DNA of 64,000 nucleotides, from positions 259,501 to 323,500 of the forward strand of contig CAMRHE010000652.1 in NCBI GenBank assembly GCA_947044405.1, given 5' to 3'. Under the pieces are notes generated by a model. That model saw only the letters and a list, made by a program, of their open reading frames with translations. It made no database searches and had not been told where the DNA came from. The position numbers and the translations under genes were made by a program. This DNA is from Leptodactylus fallax (lineage: Eukaryota > Chordata > Amphibia > Anura > Leptodactylidae). This document shows, piece by piece, positions 24,901-34,992 of this stretch; within the stretch, counting starts at the first letter, position 1, and each line of letters begins with the position of its first letter.

Positions 24901-25178
24901 CAAGAAGATTCGACTCTCCCCCAGGACCCGTCTTTCCCTCAAGTGGTGGTTGCACCTGAAAGACGGAAGGTCCACGGTCCAGCCTCCTTGGACCCTGTTG
25001 ACTACAGATGCAACCCTCTCGGGATGGGGAGCCCATTTGGACGAAAACTCCATAAAGGGAGTCTGGAGCGCTCCAGAAAGAAGGACCTCGTCCAACTGGA
25101 AGGAGCTCAGAGCTGTATATCGTGGCTTACTCCATTTCTCACCTCTTCTCAAGGGAAGAGCAGTCAAAATCTGGGAGT
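21940..25178 (+). mobile_element. DIRS1-like retrotransposon, 3'-truncated
   Basis: A noncoding 5' region (21940-22738) is followed by gag, then RT and RNase H in the DIRS order. The element stops inside RNase H at about 25178, where unrelated sequence (gttgtagtgcagccc) begins. The tyrosine recombinase and right terminus are therefore missing. The left border is approximate; I did not find the matching right inverted repeat. Confidence 0.8.
22739..23850 (+). pseudogene. DIRS1-like gag
   Basis: The first 320 codons are open (22739-23701). They begin with a Cys-rich block (CLDCNTPLTDGYDFTRCRQC) that looks like a small zinc-binding motif, then an acidic Ser-rich stretch (ETLSSDDSTEDSS). A helical region full of Ala and Leu (SVSLAADYLAAASHHQLRLA) follows. 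Near 23640 the frame shifts, and the C-terminus continues in the frame of 23653-23850 with a Gly/Arg-rich tail (RGRSDSGRGRGYPPRRGRQS), typical of nucleic-acid binding. Gag of DIRS elements packages the RNA. Confidence 0.7.
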
Positions 25179-25183
25179 TGTAG
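24003..25183 (+). pseudogene. DIRS1-like reverse transcriptase/RNase H
   Basis: The N-terminal RT (24003-24365) shows SGVYSPVFLVPK, WRMIIDLRYLN and FVTLDLKDAYLHIPI. A frameshift near 24365 moves the rest to the frame containing APIAAALRLQGIFVVPYLDD (catalytic YLDD at 24517-24528) and FLGYFLDSVRLQVSL. A second shift near 24960 moves to LLTTDATLSGWGAHL and SNWKELRAVYRGLL, the RNase H start, before truncation. The catalytic YLDD survives, but the enzyme is broken at two shifts and the end. Confidence 0.75.
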
Positions 25184-25690
25184 TGCAGCCCTCATGTCTC
25201 CTCTCCCCGGACACTAGCGCCCCCTAGGAATAAATCCCGGCCATTCCTGCTCCTCTCTCCCCCTCCTATATACAGGACTGTATAGAGGTAGGAGGGAGGG
25301 GGGTCTTACATAGGACTATATACAAGAGGGGAGGAGACTGTATACAAGAGGAGGAGGAGACTGTATACAAGAGGGGGAGGAGACTGTATACAAGAGGGTG
25401 AGGAGACTGTATACAAGAGGAGGAGGAGACTGTAAACAGGCATTTTTCAGGCAGAAACTCAGCAGACCCCATTATCTTCTATGGGGTCCACATGTAACCG
25501 CTTTTTAAGCGGATTGGGTTTCCGTTTTTCGGGTCCCCAAGTGGACCTGAAAAATGGAAATTGAGCGCTAGTGTGAATCCAGTCTTACCTGTCCCCAGTG
25601 ATCTGGTGTCTGCCTCCACTGTCTGATCAGACACGTAGTATAATGTACCGTTTTAGCCATAGAAAGTAGTGGAAGAGAAGAAATCAGGCG
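25179..25690. other. Minisatellite and repeat fragments
   Basis: 25300-25440 holds about seven units like aggaggagactgtatacaag. After it lies a fragment with gctagtgtgaatccagtctt and a - strand side module end at 25587 (cttacctgtccccagtg) that pairs with 26005 (ggggacaggtgagtat). Confidence 0.6.
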
Positions 25691-25791
25691 ATACCTTTTA
25701 GAGGCTAACTGAGTATATTTGATAGGAAGCAAGAGAGCTAGACCCTCGAAAGCTTACTATCAAATATACTCAGTTAGCCTCTAAAAGGTAT
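25691..25791. repeat. Perfect 35-bp inverted repeat (hairpin)
   Basis: Arms 25691-25725 and 25757-25791 are exact reverse complements (atacctttta at the base, gatag/ctatc at the loop) around a 31-nt loop. The lack of any mismatch suggests recent origin or gene conversion. Confidence 0.95.
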
Positions 25792-26689
25792 GTTCAGACA
25801 CGAGCCATACATGACTGCTGAGGCCATCAGTGGCCTCAGCGTGGGCAATAAAGGACCCAGTCATGTATATGAGTGACATCACCGAGTCCTTTCCAGCCAC
25901 TGCTGAGGCCAATCACGTGCAGTGCAGGACTTGCGGCAGGGAGGCGGCGGGCGTGTGCCTGGACAGACAGCAGCAGAGGGCTGCGGACATTGGTAGCCCG
26001 GGGACAGGTGAGTATTTTTTTATCCTTACCAGTAAACTTTATTATTCCCAGAAAACTCCTTTAATACTGCCCCAATGCCCCCTAATATTATCTCTCCTTA
26101 CATTCATACAGACCCCACTGACCTTTCACTATCATTTATATCCTCTTTTATTACAGCCCCCTAATACCCCTTATATTAGTTATGGCCTCTTATCTTGCTG
26201 AATTCCCAATGCTCCCAGTTGACCTCTTATATGTATTACATCCCCCACTCCCAATTAAAATGCCCAAAGTGAGTTAAAAAAAAAAATAAGTTGATGCTGC
26301 TCACCTACCTCCGATCTCCAGAGGAGGAGCCTCCACCGCCGGCACTGCCGCTGCTTACTGAAGCAGCAGGATTTCTGCGTCCTGGTGCGGACGTCTCAGT
26401 ACAGTGACGTCTTAGGGCAGCTCGTAGGACACAGACCTGAAGTGGCTTATGTCTTACGAGCTACTTACTAGCAGAGCAGTAAGCCAGAGGCTTCCTTCTC
26501 TACTATGTATTTCAGCTGTATCGGTGTCTTGCAGACGCCGATGCAGTTGATGTGTGAGGGTAACCTGCGTTGCGGCGGCCCCAAAGTGGGTCCCTGAGAG
26601 TCAGTGAGCCCGGAGTCGCCGCCCCCTCTGTCCCCCCTAGCTACGCCTCTGCTAGGATGGTATGAGCGGCTTCCTCTGGACCCATCTGC
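25792..26689. other. Repeat-derived intergenic DNA
   Basis: Contains the right side of an inverted splice-donor-like module (to ~26012), then CCCCTAATA-rich low-complexity sequence (26050-26240) and a GC-rich block. No gene recognised. Confidence 0.5.
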
Positions 26690-27135
26690 CCCGGCCATGT
26701 ATCTCCACTGCTCAGCGACAACAGTTTTGCTCTTTTGCTCCCCGGAGTTTTATCTTTCCACTCCCTATAGACAGTAATGGCGCTCGCCCTGGTCGTCTCC
26801 TGTTATAGTCCGTCAAGGAAACAGCGAGATGTGAGAGGAAAATACATTTCTAACATTAATTTCTAGAACATCTTTTAGCTTTTGTTTTCAGCTTATTTTA
26901 CAGGATTTTCCTATAAGGATTATATTTATTATTTTATTGTCATTTTATAGATTTATTGATTATTTTATTATTTCTAGATTTATTATTTTTGGTGAAACAG
27001 TTTTTGTAAATCCCCTTTGTTAGACTTTCTTTCCTGTATTTTGGCCCCACTGGGGTCCTCACAGGGGCCATTTGGTCTCTTCTATAGGGCTTTGTGGGGA
27101 AACTTGCTGTGGTATATGGGGGAGGAGAAACAGCT
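26690..27135 (+). repeat. Duplicated zinc-finger upstream block, copy 1
   Basis: Matches 60205-60830 over long stretches, including cctggtcgtctcctgttata, ttgttttcagcttatttta and ccccactggggtcctcacag. Each copy lies upstream of a finger exon (33172 and 63482), so these are probably paralogous 5' parts of the cluster unit. Confidence 0.7.
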
Positions 27136-27341
27136 GTGTGGAGGGGATGTTAGCAGTGCATGCTGGTAAATGTAGTCCTGCAGCCACCTGGGCCATGGGG
27201 AGAGAAGAAGCTCCTTCTACATGGTAAGGAGGTGATATTTGTCTTCTCTTCTTCTCGGGCTGGAATATAAATGTGACCTAATAGAGAATGTGGCGGTTCT
27301 AGGTCCGGACATCTCTGCAGATAGGACATGTCTGATGCTTC
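27136..27341 (+). other. Possible noncoding first exon
   Basis: The segment around 27150-27221 (catgctggtaaatgtagtcc to ctccttctacatg) ends at a good donor, ATG|GTAAGG (27222). It is placed like a first exon for the finger gene at 33172, but no transcript evidence exists. Confidence 0.25.
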
Positions 27342-27717
27342 GTTCACACCTGCGCTTCAGTCTGTCCGTTGCCAATCCGAGTGAAAATCTCGGGGAACGG
27401 GATAGGCATCGGATACCGACAGGTTAGCGACGCATTGGTTAAAAACCCATTCATTTGAATGGGTTTTTAAAGCAATGCACGGGTGTGCGCTTACACCCTC
27501 TGCTCTGCGAAGCTGTTTTTTTTCGTCGGACACGAAGTCCTGCATGTCCGACTTTGTTTCCGAAGAAAAAAAAAGGATTCACAGCGCAGAGGGTGCAATC
27601 GGACACCCGCGCATTGCTTTAAAAAACCATTCAAATGCGTCGGTATCCGATGCCTATCCTGTTTCCCGAGATTTTCACTTGGATTGGCAGCGGACGGACT
27701 GAAACGCAGGTGTGAAC
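27342..27717. repeat. Large imperfect palindrome
   Basis: The outer arms gttcacacctgcgcttcag and its complement near 27700-27717 continue inward for about 180 bp each, through gataggcatcggataccgac and its partner. They surround a short centre near 27530. A related, shorter pair occurs at 48873-49086 (gggttcacatctgcgc and gctagtgtgaacc). It looks like a fold-back transposon. Confidence 0.8.
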
Positions 27718-27942
27718 CCACCCTTAGTATCCTAGGAAACCCCCTCTGGGCTTCATTCATAACTTACCCCCTCCCCAACCTGCTCAACTCTTCACTGTCC
27801 TATCAGAAGATCTGAAGGGGGTGGGGTCCGCACCTCACTGCAGGGTGAGAAGGCTCTATGTCCTGCCATGTGCTCAGCTCCCTCAGCCCCAAAACACATG
27901 TACGAGGAGGAGAGAGCAACTTACTGCACAAGAGGTACGTGT

Positions 27943-28195
27943 AATGTATGTATATATGTACAGTATGTATGTAATGTATGTATATATGTACAGTATGTAT
28001 GTGTATGTAATGTGTGTATATATGTACAGTATGTATGTGTATGTAATGTATATATGTACAGTATGTATGTGTATGTAATGTGTGTATATATGTACAGTGT
28101 GTATGTGTATGTAATGTATGTATATATGTACAGTATGTATGTGTATGTAATGTATATATGTACAGTATGTATGTGTATGTAATGTATGTATAAAT
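27943..28195. repeat. TGTA-rich minisatellite
   Basis: Units of about 30-36 bp built from tatatgtacagtatgtatgtg and tatgtaatg. Confidence 0.9.
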
Positions 28196-28389
28196 ATGAC
28201 TATGTATATGTTACATCTTTCTAGTTATATATATAAATACATACATTACAGCAGCCTCTGCGCCCAGCACTAGGACATAGAAATATAACAGAATAACAGC
28301 ATTAATGTTATTGTTACACTCAGCTAATATGATCTATAAACTACACATATAAATTACAGGGCAAGTAGGATCCAGAGCTTACTCCATAT

Positions 28390-28553
28390 AAAATAGCCTA
28401 AGGCAGATCGGGGAGTGAGAACTATATATACTCTATACTATATGCTATAAACTATATATACTCTATACTATACTATAAACTAAAATACACTATACTATAT
28501 ACTATACACTATATACACTTTATGTTATATACTATACACTATATACTCTATAC
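28390..28553. repeat. CTATATACT low-complexity tract
   Basis: Irregular repeats of ctatatactctatac. The tract continues after the two hAT insertions (29815-29941 and 31001-31162), so three transposons have landed in it. Confidence 0.85.
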
Positions 28554-29814
28554 CAGGGGCAGGCAACCTTTTTTGTTCGGCGTGCCGATTTTAATTAAAA
28601 AATCAAAGATGAGGTCCTCGGAGTACCGGTTAATAATTGTAAGTCTGTCGACCCCTAAACTAAAGTCATATACCACAAACCATAACATAGAAGTGCTGCC
28701 ACCAGATGCTTCAGGACACATGCGGTTACTGCTATTTCCTGGGACGCTCCTGTACTTTCCAATTAGAAGCAAAGAAAGTCCATGTGCAGCCCCCAATTAG
28801 TGGTAAATGTGTCCAGGAGCAGCGTATGGCGGCACCTTATGGTGATATCACACTATGTATCTGGATGCAGCTATACTCTTAGGCCACTGGAACTTTTACT
28901 TCCATGTAAAACTGGTGCATTTTTGCACAAAAAAAACAAACACAAAGCCTGAGTTTTCTGTGCAAAAACACATCCTTAATACAGAAAACACTCCGTTATA
29001 CAGAATAATGTACCAAAGTGGCCCCTGCACATGGTATTAAGTCCCATAGCAGTCCCTGCACATAGTATTATGTCCCATAGCGGCTCCTGCATATGGTATT
29101 ATATCCCATAGCGGCCTCTGCACACGGTATTATATCCCATAGCGGCCCCTGCACACGGTATTATGTCCCATAGCGGCCCCTGCACATGGTATTTATCCCA
29201 TAGCGGTCCCTGCACACATTATTATATCCCATAATTGCCGCTGCACACAGTATTATGTTCCATATTGGCCCCTAAACACGGTATAATATTCTAACTTTTA
29301 TAATATTCCAATTTGTGCCACTCACTAGCTATTATTATACTGTGGGGTCTCTTCAGACCACAGAGTATAATAAGTGGAGGGCGGAGAGAGGTGACAAACA
29401 TAAAATAAACAATGTACTCACTATTCCACGCTCCGCAGCCGCTGTGTTCTCTTCGTGCGCTTCTTCCTGTAGTCAGCGACCGCTCATTGGGTCTCGGGGG
29501 TCACGTTGCGTCATTATGCGTAAAGACGTCAGACGCAGACGTGGCACCTGAGGCCCTGTCAGCTGACTTCAGGCAGAAGCGCTCGAAGAGCACAGCGCGG
29601 CTGCGGAGGGTGGAATGGTGAGTACATTGTTTTTATATGTTTCATCACCACCCCGGGGGCTCCGCTTATTATACTCGGGGGTCTGAAGAGACCCCACAGT
29701 ATAATAATAGCAGTTTCGTTTCGGCCGTGTTTGGTCCAATCGAAACTGCTGGTTGAGGATTCGAGCTGCCCATGCCAGGTGAATAAGCCTCGTGCCGTGG
29801 GTTGCTGACCCCTG
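28554..29814. mobile_element. Non-autonomous hAT element 1
   Basis: Ends caggggcaggcaacc and the complement of ggttgctgacccctg are flanked by an exact 8-bp duplication ctctatac (28546-28553, 29815-29822). The interior carries a 31-bp minisatellite (29015-29290). Two hairpins (29334-29371, 29666-29707) bracket a GC-rich segment, the same layout as in the TA-target element at 14723. There is no transposase. Confidence 0.85.
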
Positions 29815-29941
29815 CTCTATACTATATACACTCTATACTATACACTATATATGCTCTATACTATACACTATATAAACTATATACTGTACACTATATATAC
29901 TCTATATAAATAAAATGTATTATTATTATTATACTGCATAC

Positions 29942-31000
29942 CCGTGATGGCGAACCTATGGCACGCGTGCCATCGCCATGATCGCTCACTAACGGGGAAT
30001 CCGGTACAGGATTCCCTGTTATTGAGCGATTGCTTCTTTCTGAGCTGTCAGTGTAGGCCGCGATCCACAGAACCGCTGCTTACACTGATTGCAGAATGTG
30101 ACCTCAGCCCTGACGCAGGCGTGATGACGTAAGTCATCAGCGCGCGCGATCAGAAGAAGAAGGACGCTCTTCGTGGGACTAGGTAAGTAGCATAAACTAC
30201 TGTGTGGGGCCCCACTGTGAAGCCTATACTACTCTGTGGGGCCCACTGTGAAGCATATAATACTGTGCGGAGGCCACTGTGGAGCGTATAATACTGTGCG
30301 GGGGCCATTGTGGAGCATATAATACTGTGCTGGGGTCACTGTGGAGCGTATAATACTGTGCGGGGGCCATTGTGGAGCGTATAATGCTGTGCGGGGGCCA
30401 CTGTGGAGTGTATAATACTGTGCGGGGGCCACTGTGGAGCGTATAATACTGTGCGGGGGCCACTGTGGAGCGTATAATACTGTGCGGGGGCCACTGTGGA
30501 GCATATAATACTGTGCGGGGGCCACTGTGAAGCATATAATACTGTGCGGAGGCCAATGTGGAGCGTATAATACTGTGCGGGGGCCATTGTGGAGCATATA
30601 ATACTGTGCGGGGGCCACTGTGGAGCGTATAATACTGTGCGGGGGCCATTGTGGAGCATATAATACTGTGCGGGGGCCACTGTGGAGCGTATAATACTGT
30701 CTGGGGGCCACTGTGAAGCATATAATAATGTGCGGGGGCCACTGTGGAGCGTATAATACTGTCTGGGGGCCACTTTGGAGTGAATTGTACTGTGTGGGGG
30801 CCCTTCACTATTTATATCACACAGTATCTATTTTATAGCAGACATGTGATATTATTACAGCCTGTAATAATATTGCACGGTCCATATAAAACAGATCCTG
30901 GTTAATTTAAGGTTAAATTGCCGTGTTGGCACTTTGTGATAATTTAGTGGTTTTGGGTTGCAGTTTGGGCACTCAGTCTCTAATAGGTTCGCCATCACTG
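29942..31000. mobile_element. Non-autonomous hAT element 2
   Basis: Ends ccgtgatggcgaacc and the complement of ggttcgccatcactg are flanked by ctgcatac and ctctatac (6 of 8 bases equal). A 31-bp array fills 30183-30790. No transposase is present; the 194-codon - strand ORF is an array artefact. Confidence 0.75.
30183..30790. repeat. 31-bp minisatellite, inverted relative to 15097
   Basis: Units like gtataatactgtgcgggggc followed by cactgtggagc. The reverse complement (agtggcccccgcacagtattat) aligns with the arrays at 15097-15962 and 29015-29290. Confidence 0.9.
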
Positions 31001-31162
31001 CTCTATACTATACACTATATATACTCTTTTCTATATACTTTACACTATATATACTTCATACTATATACTTTAAACTATATATACTATACTGTACACAATA
31101 TATACTCTATACTATACACTATATACACTCTATACTATACACTATATATTATACACTATATA

Positions 31163-32729
31163 CAGTCATGGCCAAAAGTTTTGAGAATGACACAAATATT
31201 CTATTTTCACATGATCTGCTGCCCTCTGGTTTTTATGTGTGTTTGTCAGATGTTTTTATCACATACAGAAATAGAATTGCATTCATATTATGAGTAACAG
31301 AAGCTTATATTGACAGTTAGAATGAGTTAATGCAGCAAGTCAATATTTGCAGTGTTGACCCTTCTTCTTCAGGACCTCTGCAATTCTCCCTGGCATGCTC
31401 TCAATCAACTTCTGGACCAAATCCTGACTGATAGCAGTCCATTCTTGCAGAATCAATGCTTTAATTTTGTCTGAATTTGTTGGTTTTTGTTTGTCCACCC
31501 GTCTCTTGATGATTGACCACAAGTTCTCAATGGGATTAAGATCTGGGGAGTTTCCAGGCCATGGACCCAAAATCTCTATGTTTTGTTCCCTGAGCCATTT
31601 AGTTATCACCTTTGCTTTATGGCAAGGTGCTCCATCATGCTGGAAAAGGCATTGTTGAGCGCCAAACTGCTCTTGGACGGTTGGGAGAAGTTGCTCTTGG
31701 AGGACATTCTGGTACCATTCTTTATTCATGGCTGTGTTTTTAGGCAAGACTATGAGAGAGCCAATTCCCTTGGCTGAGAAGCAACCCCACACATGAATGG
31801 TTTCAGGATGCTTTACAGTTGGCATGAGACAAGACTGGTGGTAGCGCTCACCTCTTCTTCTCCGAATAAGCTGTTTTCCAGATGTTCCAAACAATCGAAA
31901 AGGGGATTCATCAGAGAAAATGACTTTCCCCCAGTCCTCAGCAGTCCACTCCCTGTACCTTTTGCAGAATATCAGTCTGTCCCTGATGTTTTTTCTGGAG
32001 AGAAGTGGCTTCTTTGCTGCCCTCCTTGAGACCAGGCCTTGCTCCAAGAGTCTCCGCCTCACAGTGCGTGCAGATGCACTCACACCTGCCTGCTGCCATT
32101 CCTCAGCAAGCCCTGCACTGCTGGTAGCCCGATCCCGCAGCTGAAACACTTTTAAGAGACGGTCCTGCCGCTTGCTGGTCTTTCTTGGGCGCCCTGGAGC
32201 CTTTTTGGCACCAATGGAACCTCTCTCCTTGAAGTTCTTGATGATGCGGTAGATTGTTGACTGAGGTGCAATCTTTCTAGCTGCAATACTCTTCCCAGTT
32301 AGGCCATTTTTGTGCAGTGCAATGATGACTGCACGTGTTTCTTTAGAGATAACCATGGTTAACAGAAGAGAAACAATGATGGCAAGCACCAGCCTCCTTT
32401 TAAAGTGTCCAGTGGTCTCATTCTTACTTAATCATGACAGATTGATCTCCAGCCCTGTCCTCATCAACACCCACACCTGTGTTAATGGCGCAATCACTGA
32501 AACGATGTTAGGTGGTCCTTTTAAGGCAGGGCTGCAATGATGTTGAAATGTGTTTTGGGGGATAAAGTTCATTTTCTAGGCAAATATTGACTTTGCAAGT
32601 AATTGCTGTTAAGCTGATCACTCTTTATAACATTCTGGAGTATATGCAAATTGCCATTAGAAAAACTGAAGCAGTAGACTTTGTAAAAATTAATATTTGT
32701 ATCATTCTCAAAACTTTTGGCCATGACTG
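31163..32729 (-). mobile_element. Tc1/mariner element (DD35E), apparently intact
   Basis: Ends cagtcatggccaaaagtttt and its exact complement are flanked by TA at 31161-31162 and 32730-32731. One transposase gene lies inside on the - strand. Length (1.57 kb), ends, target site and uninterrupted gene are all what a complete Tc1-type element should have. Confidence 0.9.
31340..32356 (-). CDS. Tc1-type transposase, DD35E, full length
   Basis: An uninterrupted frame of 338 codons. I chose the ATG at 32356 (MVISKETRAVIIALHKNG) because the 11 codons before it are hydrophobic and atypical. Residues ~5-110 form the two-part paired-like helix-turn-helix region, with the GRPR-type linker KKAPGRPRKTSKRQ. 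Catalytic residues are Asp in VIFSDESPF, Asp in LFQHDGAPCHKAK, and Glu in [13 protein letters not shown] count 35 residues between the second Asp and the Glu, so the signature is DD35E rather than the usual DD34E. The enzyme would bind the inverted ends and cut and paste at TA. No stop, frameshift or missing catalytic residue is seen. Whether it is expressed cannot be told. Confidence 0.9.
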   Translation of the reverse strand: MVISKETRAVIIALHKNGLTGKSIAARKIAPQSTIYRIIKNFKERGSIGAKKAPGRPRKTSKRQDRLLKVFQLRDRATSSAGLAEEWQQAGVSASARTVRRRLLEQGLVSRRAAKKPLLSRKNIRDRLIFCKRYREWTAEDWGKVIFSDESPFRLFGTSGKQLIRRRRGERYHQSCLMPTVKHPETIHVWGCFSAKGIGSLIVLPKNTAMNKEWYQNVLQEQLLPTVQEQFGAQQCLFQHDGAPCHKAKVITKWLREQNIEILGPWPGNSPDLNPIENLWSIIKRRVDKQKPTNSDKIKALILQEWTAISQDLVQKLIESMPGRIAEVLKKKGQHCKY

Positions 32730-32730
32730 T

Positions 32731-32818
32731 ACAATTATTGACCAGCACTCCAAGTACCTCAACTTAGATTTTTTAATCGAAATTGGCACGCTGAACAAAA
32801 AAGGTTGCCTACCTCTGT
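32731..32818 (-). repeat. Fragment of hAT element 1 family, inverted
   Basis: Reads on the - strand as aggcaaccttttttgttcag and onward, matching the first ~85 bp of the element at 28554. It directly abuts the right TA of the DD35E element. Confidence 0.75.
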
Positions 32819-33182
32819 ACTATGTTTTATAGATATATAGTCCTAGGAGCCCTGACAGTGTCATACACTATGTATTATAGATAGGTTCCTAGGAGCCATA
32901 CGAGTGTTGTATACTATGTTTTAAGATCATTTAAGTTATGTTTTGTGCTGAACTTGTTCGATCCAAAATATATCTTGGACCCAAGCTGCCCAAACTTGAA
33001 ACTAAATGAATCTTGAAAGGTTCACTTATTTCTACTTGTTATTGACACTGGTATAAGTAGTGAAAAGTAAACCTCATCTTGTGACTTGGTGACTATTTTG
33101 CTACATGCCTTGGTAATTTATTACATCTAAAATGTTTTGTTTGGAAAAAAAAATTCTGTTTAATTTTGCAGGTGGTGACTGG

Positions 33183-33215
33183 ATGAGCAGCTCCATAGAC
33201 AACTCCCGGATATAA
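33183..33215 (+). other. Upstream ORF of finger exon 1
   Basis: Encodes [10 protein letters not shown] and stops at TAA. The same 10-codon frame occurs at 55655 (MSDSIDTSRI) and 63493 (MSSFIDVSLL). It sits at the very start of each finger exon. Confidence 0.6.
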
Positions 33216-33303
33216 AGGAGAAGATAATAGCAGACTGGCACAAAAAGACCTGGATGTTTACTGGGGAAACATTTGGTGGTTCTCCCTGTGGGAAACAATA
33301 ACC

Positions 33304-33780
33304 ATGACATCTAATCTATCCGTACATGAGAGAATTCATAAAAATGAAAAAACATTTTCATGTCCCGAATGTGGGAAATGTTTTAGCCAGGAATCAAGTC
33401 TTAAAACCCATAAGAGAATTCACACAGGAGAGAAGCCTTTTTCTTGCTCAGAATGTGGGAAAGGTTTTCACGACGAATCACATCTTGCATGTCATCTGAA
33501 AATTCACACAGGAGAGAAGCCATTTTCTTGCTCGGAATGTGGGAAATGTTTTAGCCAGGAATCAAGTCTTAAAAACCATAAGAGAATTCACACAGGTGAG
33601 AAGCCATTTTCTTGCTCAGAATGTGGGAAATGTTTTGGACAAAAATCATCTCTTGAAGCCCATGAGAGAATTCACACAGGGGAGAAGCCATTTTCATGTT
33701 CAGAATGTGGGAAATGTTTCATACATAAAGGTCATTATAATAGACATCAGAGAATTCACACACGGGAGAAGCCAAGTTAA
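33304..33780 (+). CDS. C2H2 zinc-finger protein (five fingers), copy 1
   Basis: The exon begins after the acceptor TTTTGCAG at 33171. The first 130 bases close all three frames, so I take the ATG at 33304 as the start. After ~19 residues resembling a decayed finger ([13 protein letters not shown]) come five complete C-x2-C-x12-H-x3-H fingers with TGEKPFS linkers. Residues at helix positions -1,2,3,6 read QSST, DSHC, QSSN, QSSA and HGHR. The frame stops at TAA (33778) just inside what would be finger 6; the following CSDCRD... has lost its pattern. Such proteins bind DNA in the nucleus. No KRAB exon is visible upstream on this strand. It may be a short real protein or a pseudogene. Confidence 0.6.
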   Translation: MTSNLSVHERIHKNEKTFSCPECGKCFSQESSLKTHKRIHTGEKPFSCSECGKGFHDESHLACHLKIHTGEKPFSCSECGKCFSQESSLKNHKRIHTGEKPFSCSECGKCFGQKSSLEAHERIHTGEKPFSCSECGKCFIHKGHYNRHQRIHTREKPS

Positions 33781-34755
33781 TGTTCAGACTGTAGGGATGT
33801 GGCCGGTGTGGAGCTCCTTTCTAGGGCCTGCTGCCTCGGGATGTCTTCTGATATGGTATTGCTTAAATCCCTGACTACACATAGAAAGTCATTACTGCTT
33901 AACACAGAGATTTCTGGTCTCATCTCAGTTACGGCTCTATCTAGCCCCGTTCTAGTTCTTTGATACATGGACCTAAGTAATGTTAAAGTGACAGATATGA
34001 CTATGGGTATTTGGATGGCAGCCGGTGTAACAGCCAGTCTGTATAATAACACATGGCACGGGAGGATTTTTTACACTTTAAAAATATTAAAAAATTCCAA
34101 AATGATTCCCTGTTGGCGACAGATGCCTGTGGATGTTTATACACACCTGATACTTTAGGAAGAAGCTATGGCTTTTACAAGTGCTCAAAAAGTATTCATA
34201 TTTAGGCTACATACACACGACCATATGCAAGTAACTGGGCTGTAACCTTTATATAGTCTTATAGATCTTGTCTTTATGTAACCATTATATATTTTCTATA
34301 GTGTAAGAAATAAGTATGCATGTTAAGAGTTAATGTAAAACTTGTATCTTTCAAGTCATTTCTTAAGATTTTATGATCATTGTAGTCGTAGTCACCGTTA
34401 TGTTTTTAAATTTTTGGGGTGAGAATATTTTGTTTCCTGAACATTTGTGATGTGGTTGTATCTGGGTCAGTTTGGTCCTCACAGCCGGTACGAATGTCCC
34501 AGGAACTATTATTATTTATAGTCAGATGTCTGGTTCATTCTATTTATAACTTCTTACTCAAAAAATTGAGGCATAGCCAAAATATAGGTTGTAACAAGTA
34601 TGAAGCTGTTCACATCTATTTCCCCTCAGTGTAGTACATTACTTTTTGTAATGTTTTTACATTTCTTTGGGGCTTTGTCCTTATATGTTTTCAATAAAGT
34701 TTGTTTATATTTTGTGAATTGGCGCATCTTTTTTTTCCTTGTGGTTATGTTATAA
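33781..34755. other. 3' region of finger copy 1
   Basis: Probably 3' UTR and flank; AATAAA occurs at 34693-34698. No other gene recognised. Confidence 0.45.
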
Positions 34756-34992
34756 TTAGAGATGAGCGAATCGAAGCTGACGAAGTGGAATTCGATCCGA
34801 ATTTCAGAAAACATTCGATTCGCATCGAATCCGGATTTCTTCATGCTTCGTGGTAACGAATCACATTTTTTCCTAATTGGGGATATGCATTTTAAACTAA
34901 GGACACGTCGGAATAGCCTTTAGAAAGACTATTCTACTCCTACCTTTGCCATTGCATCACGCCCCCTGCGATGTCCTGGTTCTCCTAGCTCA
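34756..34992. repeat. TTAGAGATGAGC repeat
   Basis: Starts ttagagatgagcgaatcgaa and contains ggaattcgatccgaatttc. Relatives are at 48113-48513 and from 50938. It runs into the fold-back hairpin. Confidence 0.65.

Noticed and set aside
27821..28182. MYVYMYSMYV-type ORFs
   Set aside because: TGTA-rich minisatellite read in two frames.
30224..30808. 194-codon - strand ORF with PHSIIRSTVAPAQYY-like repeats
   Set aside because: It is the translation of the 31-bp array in all three frames.
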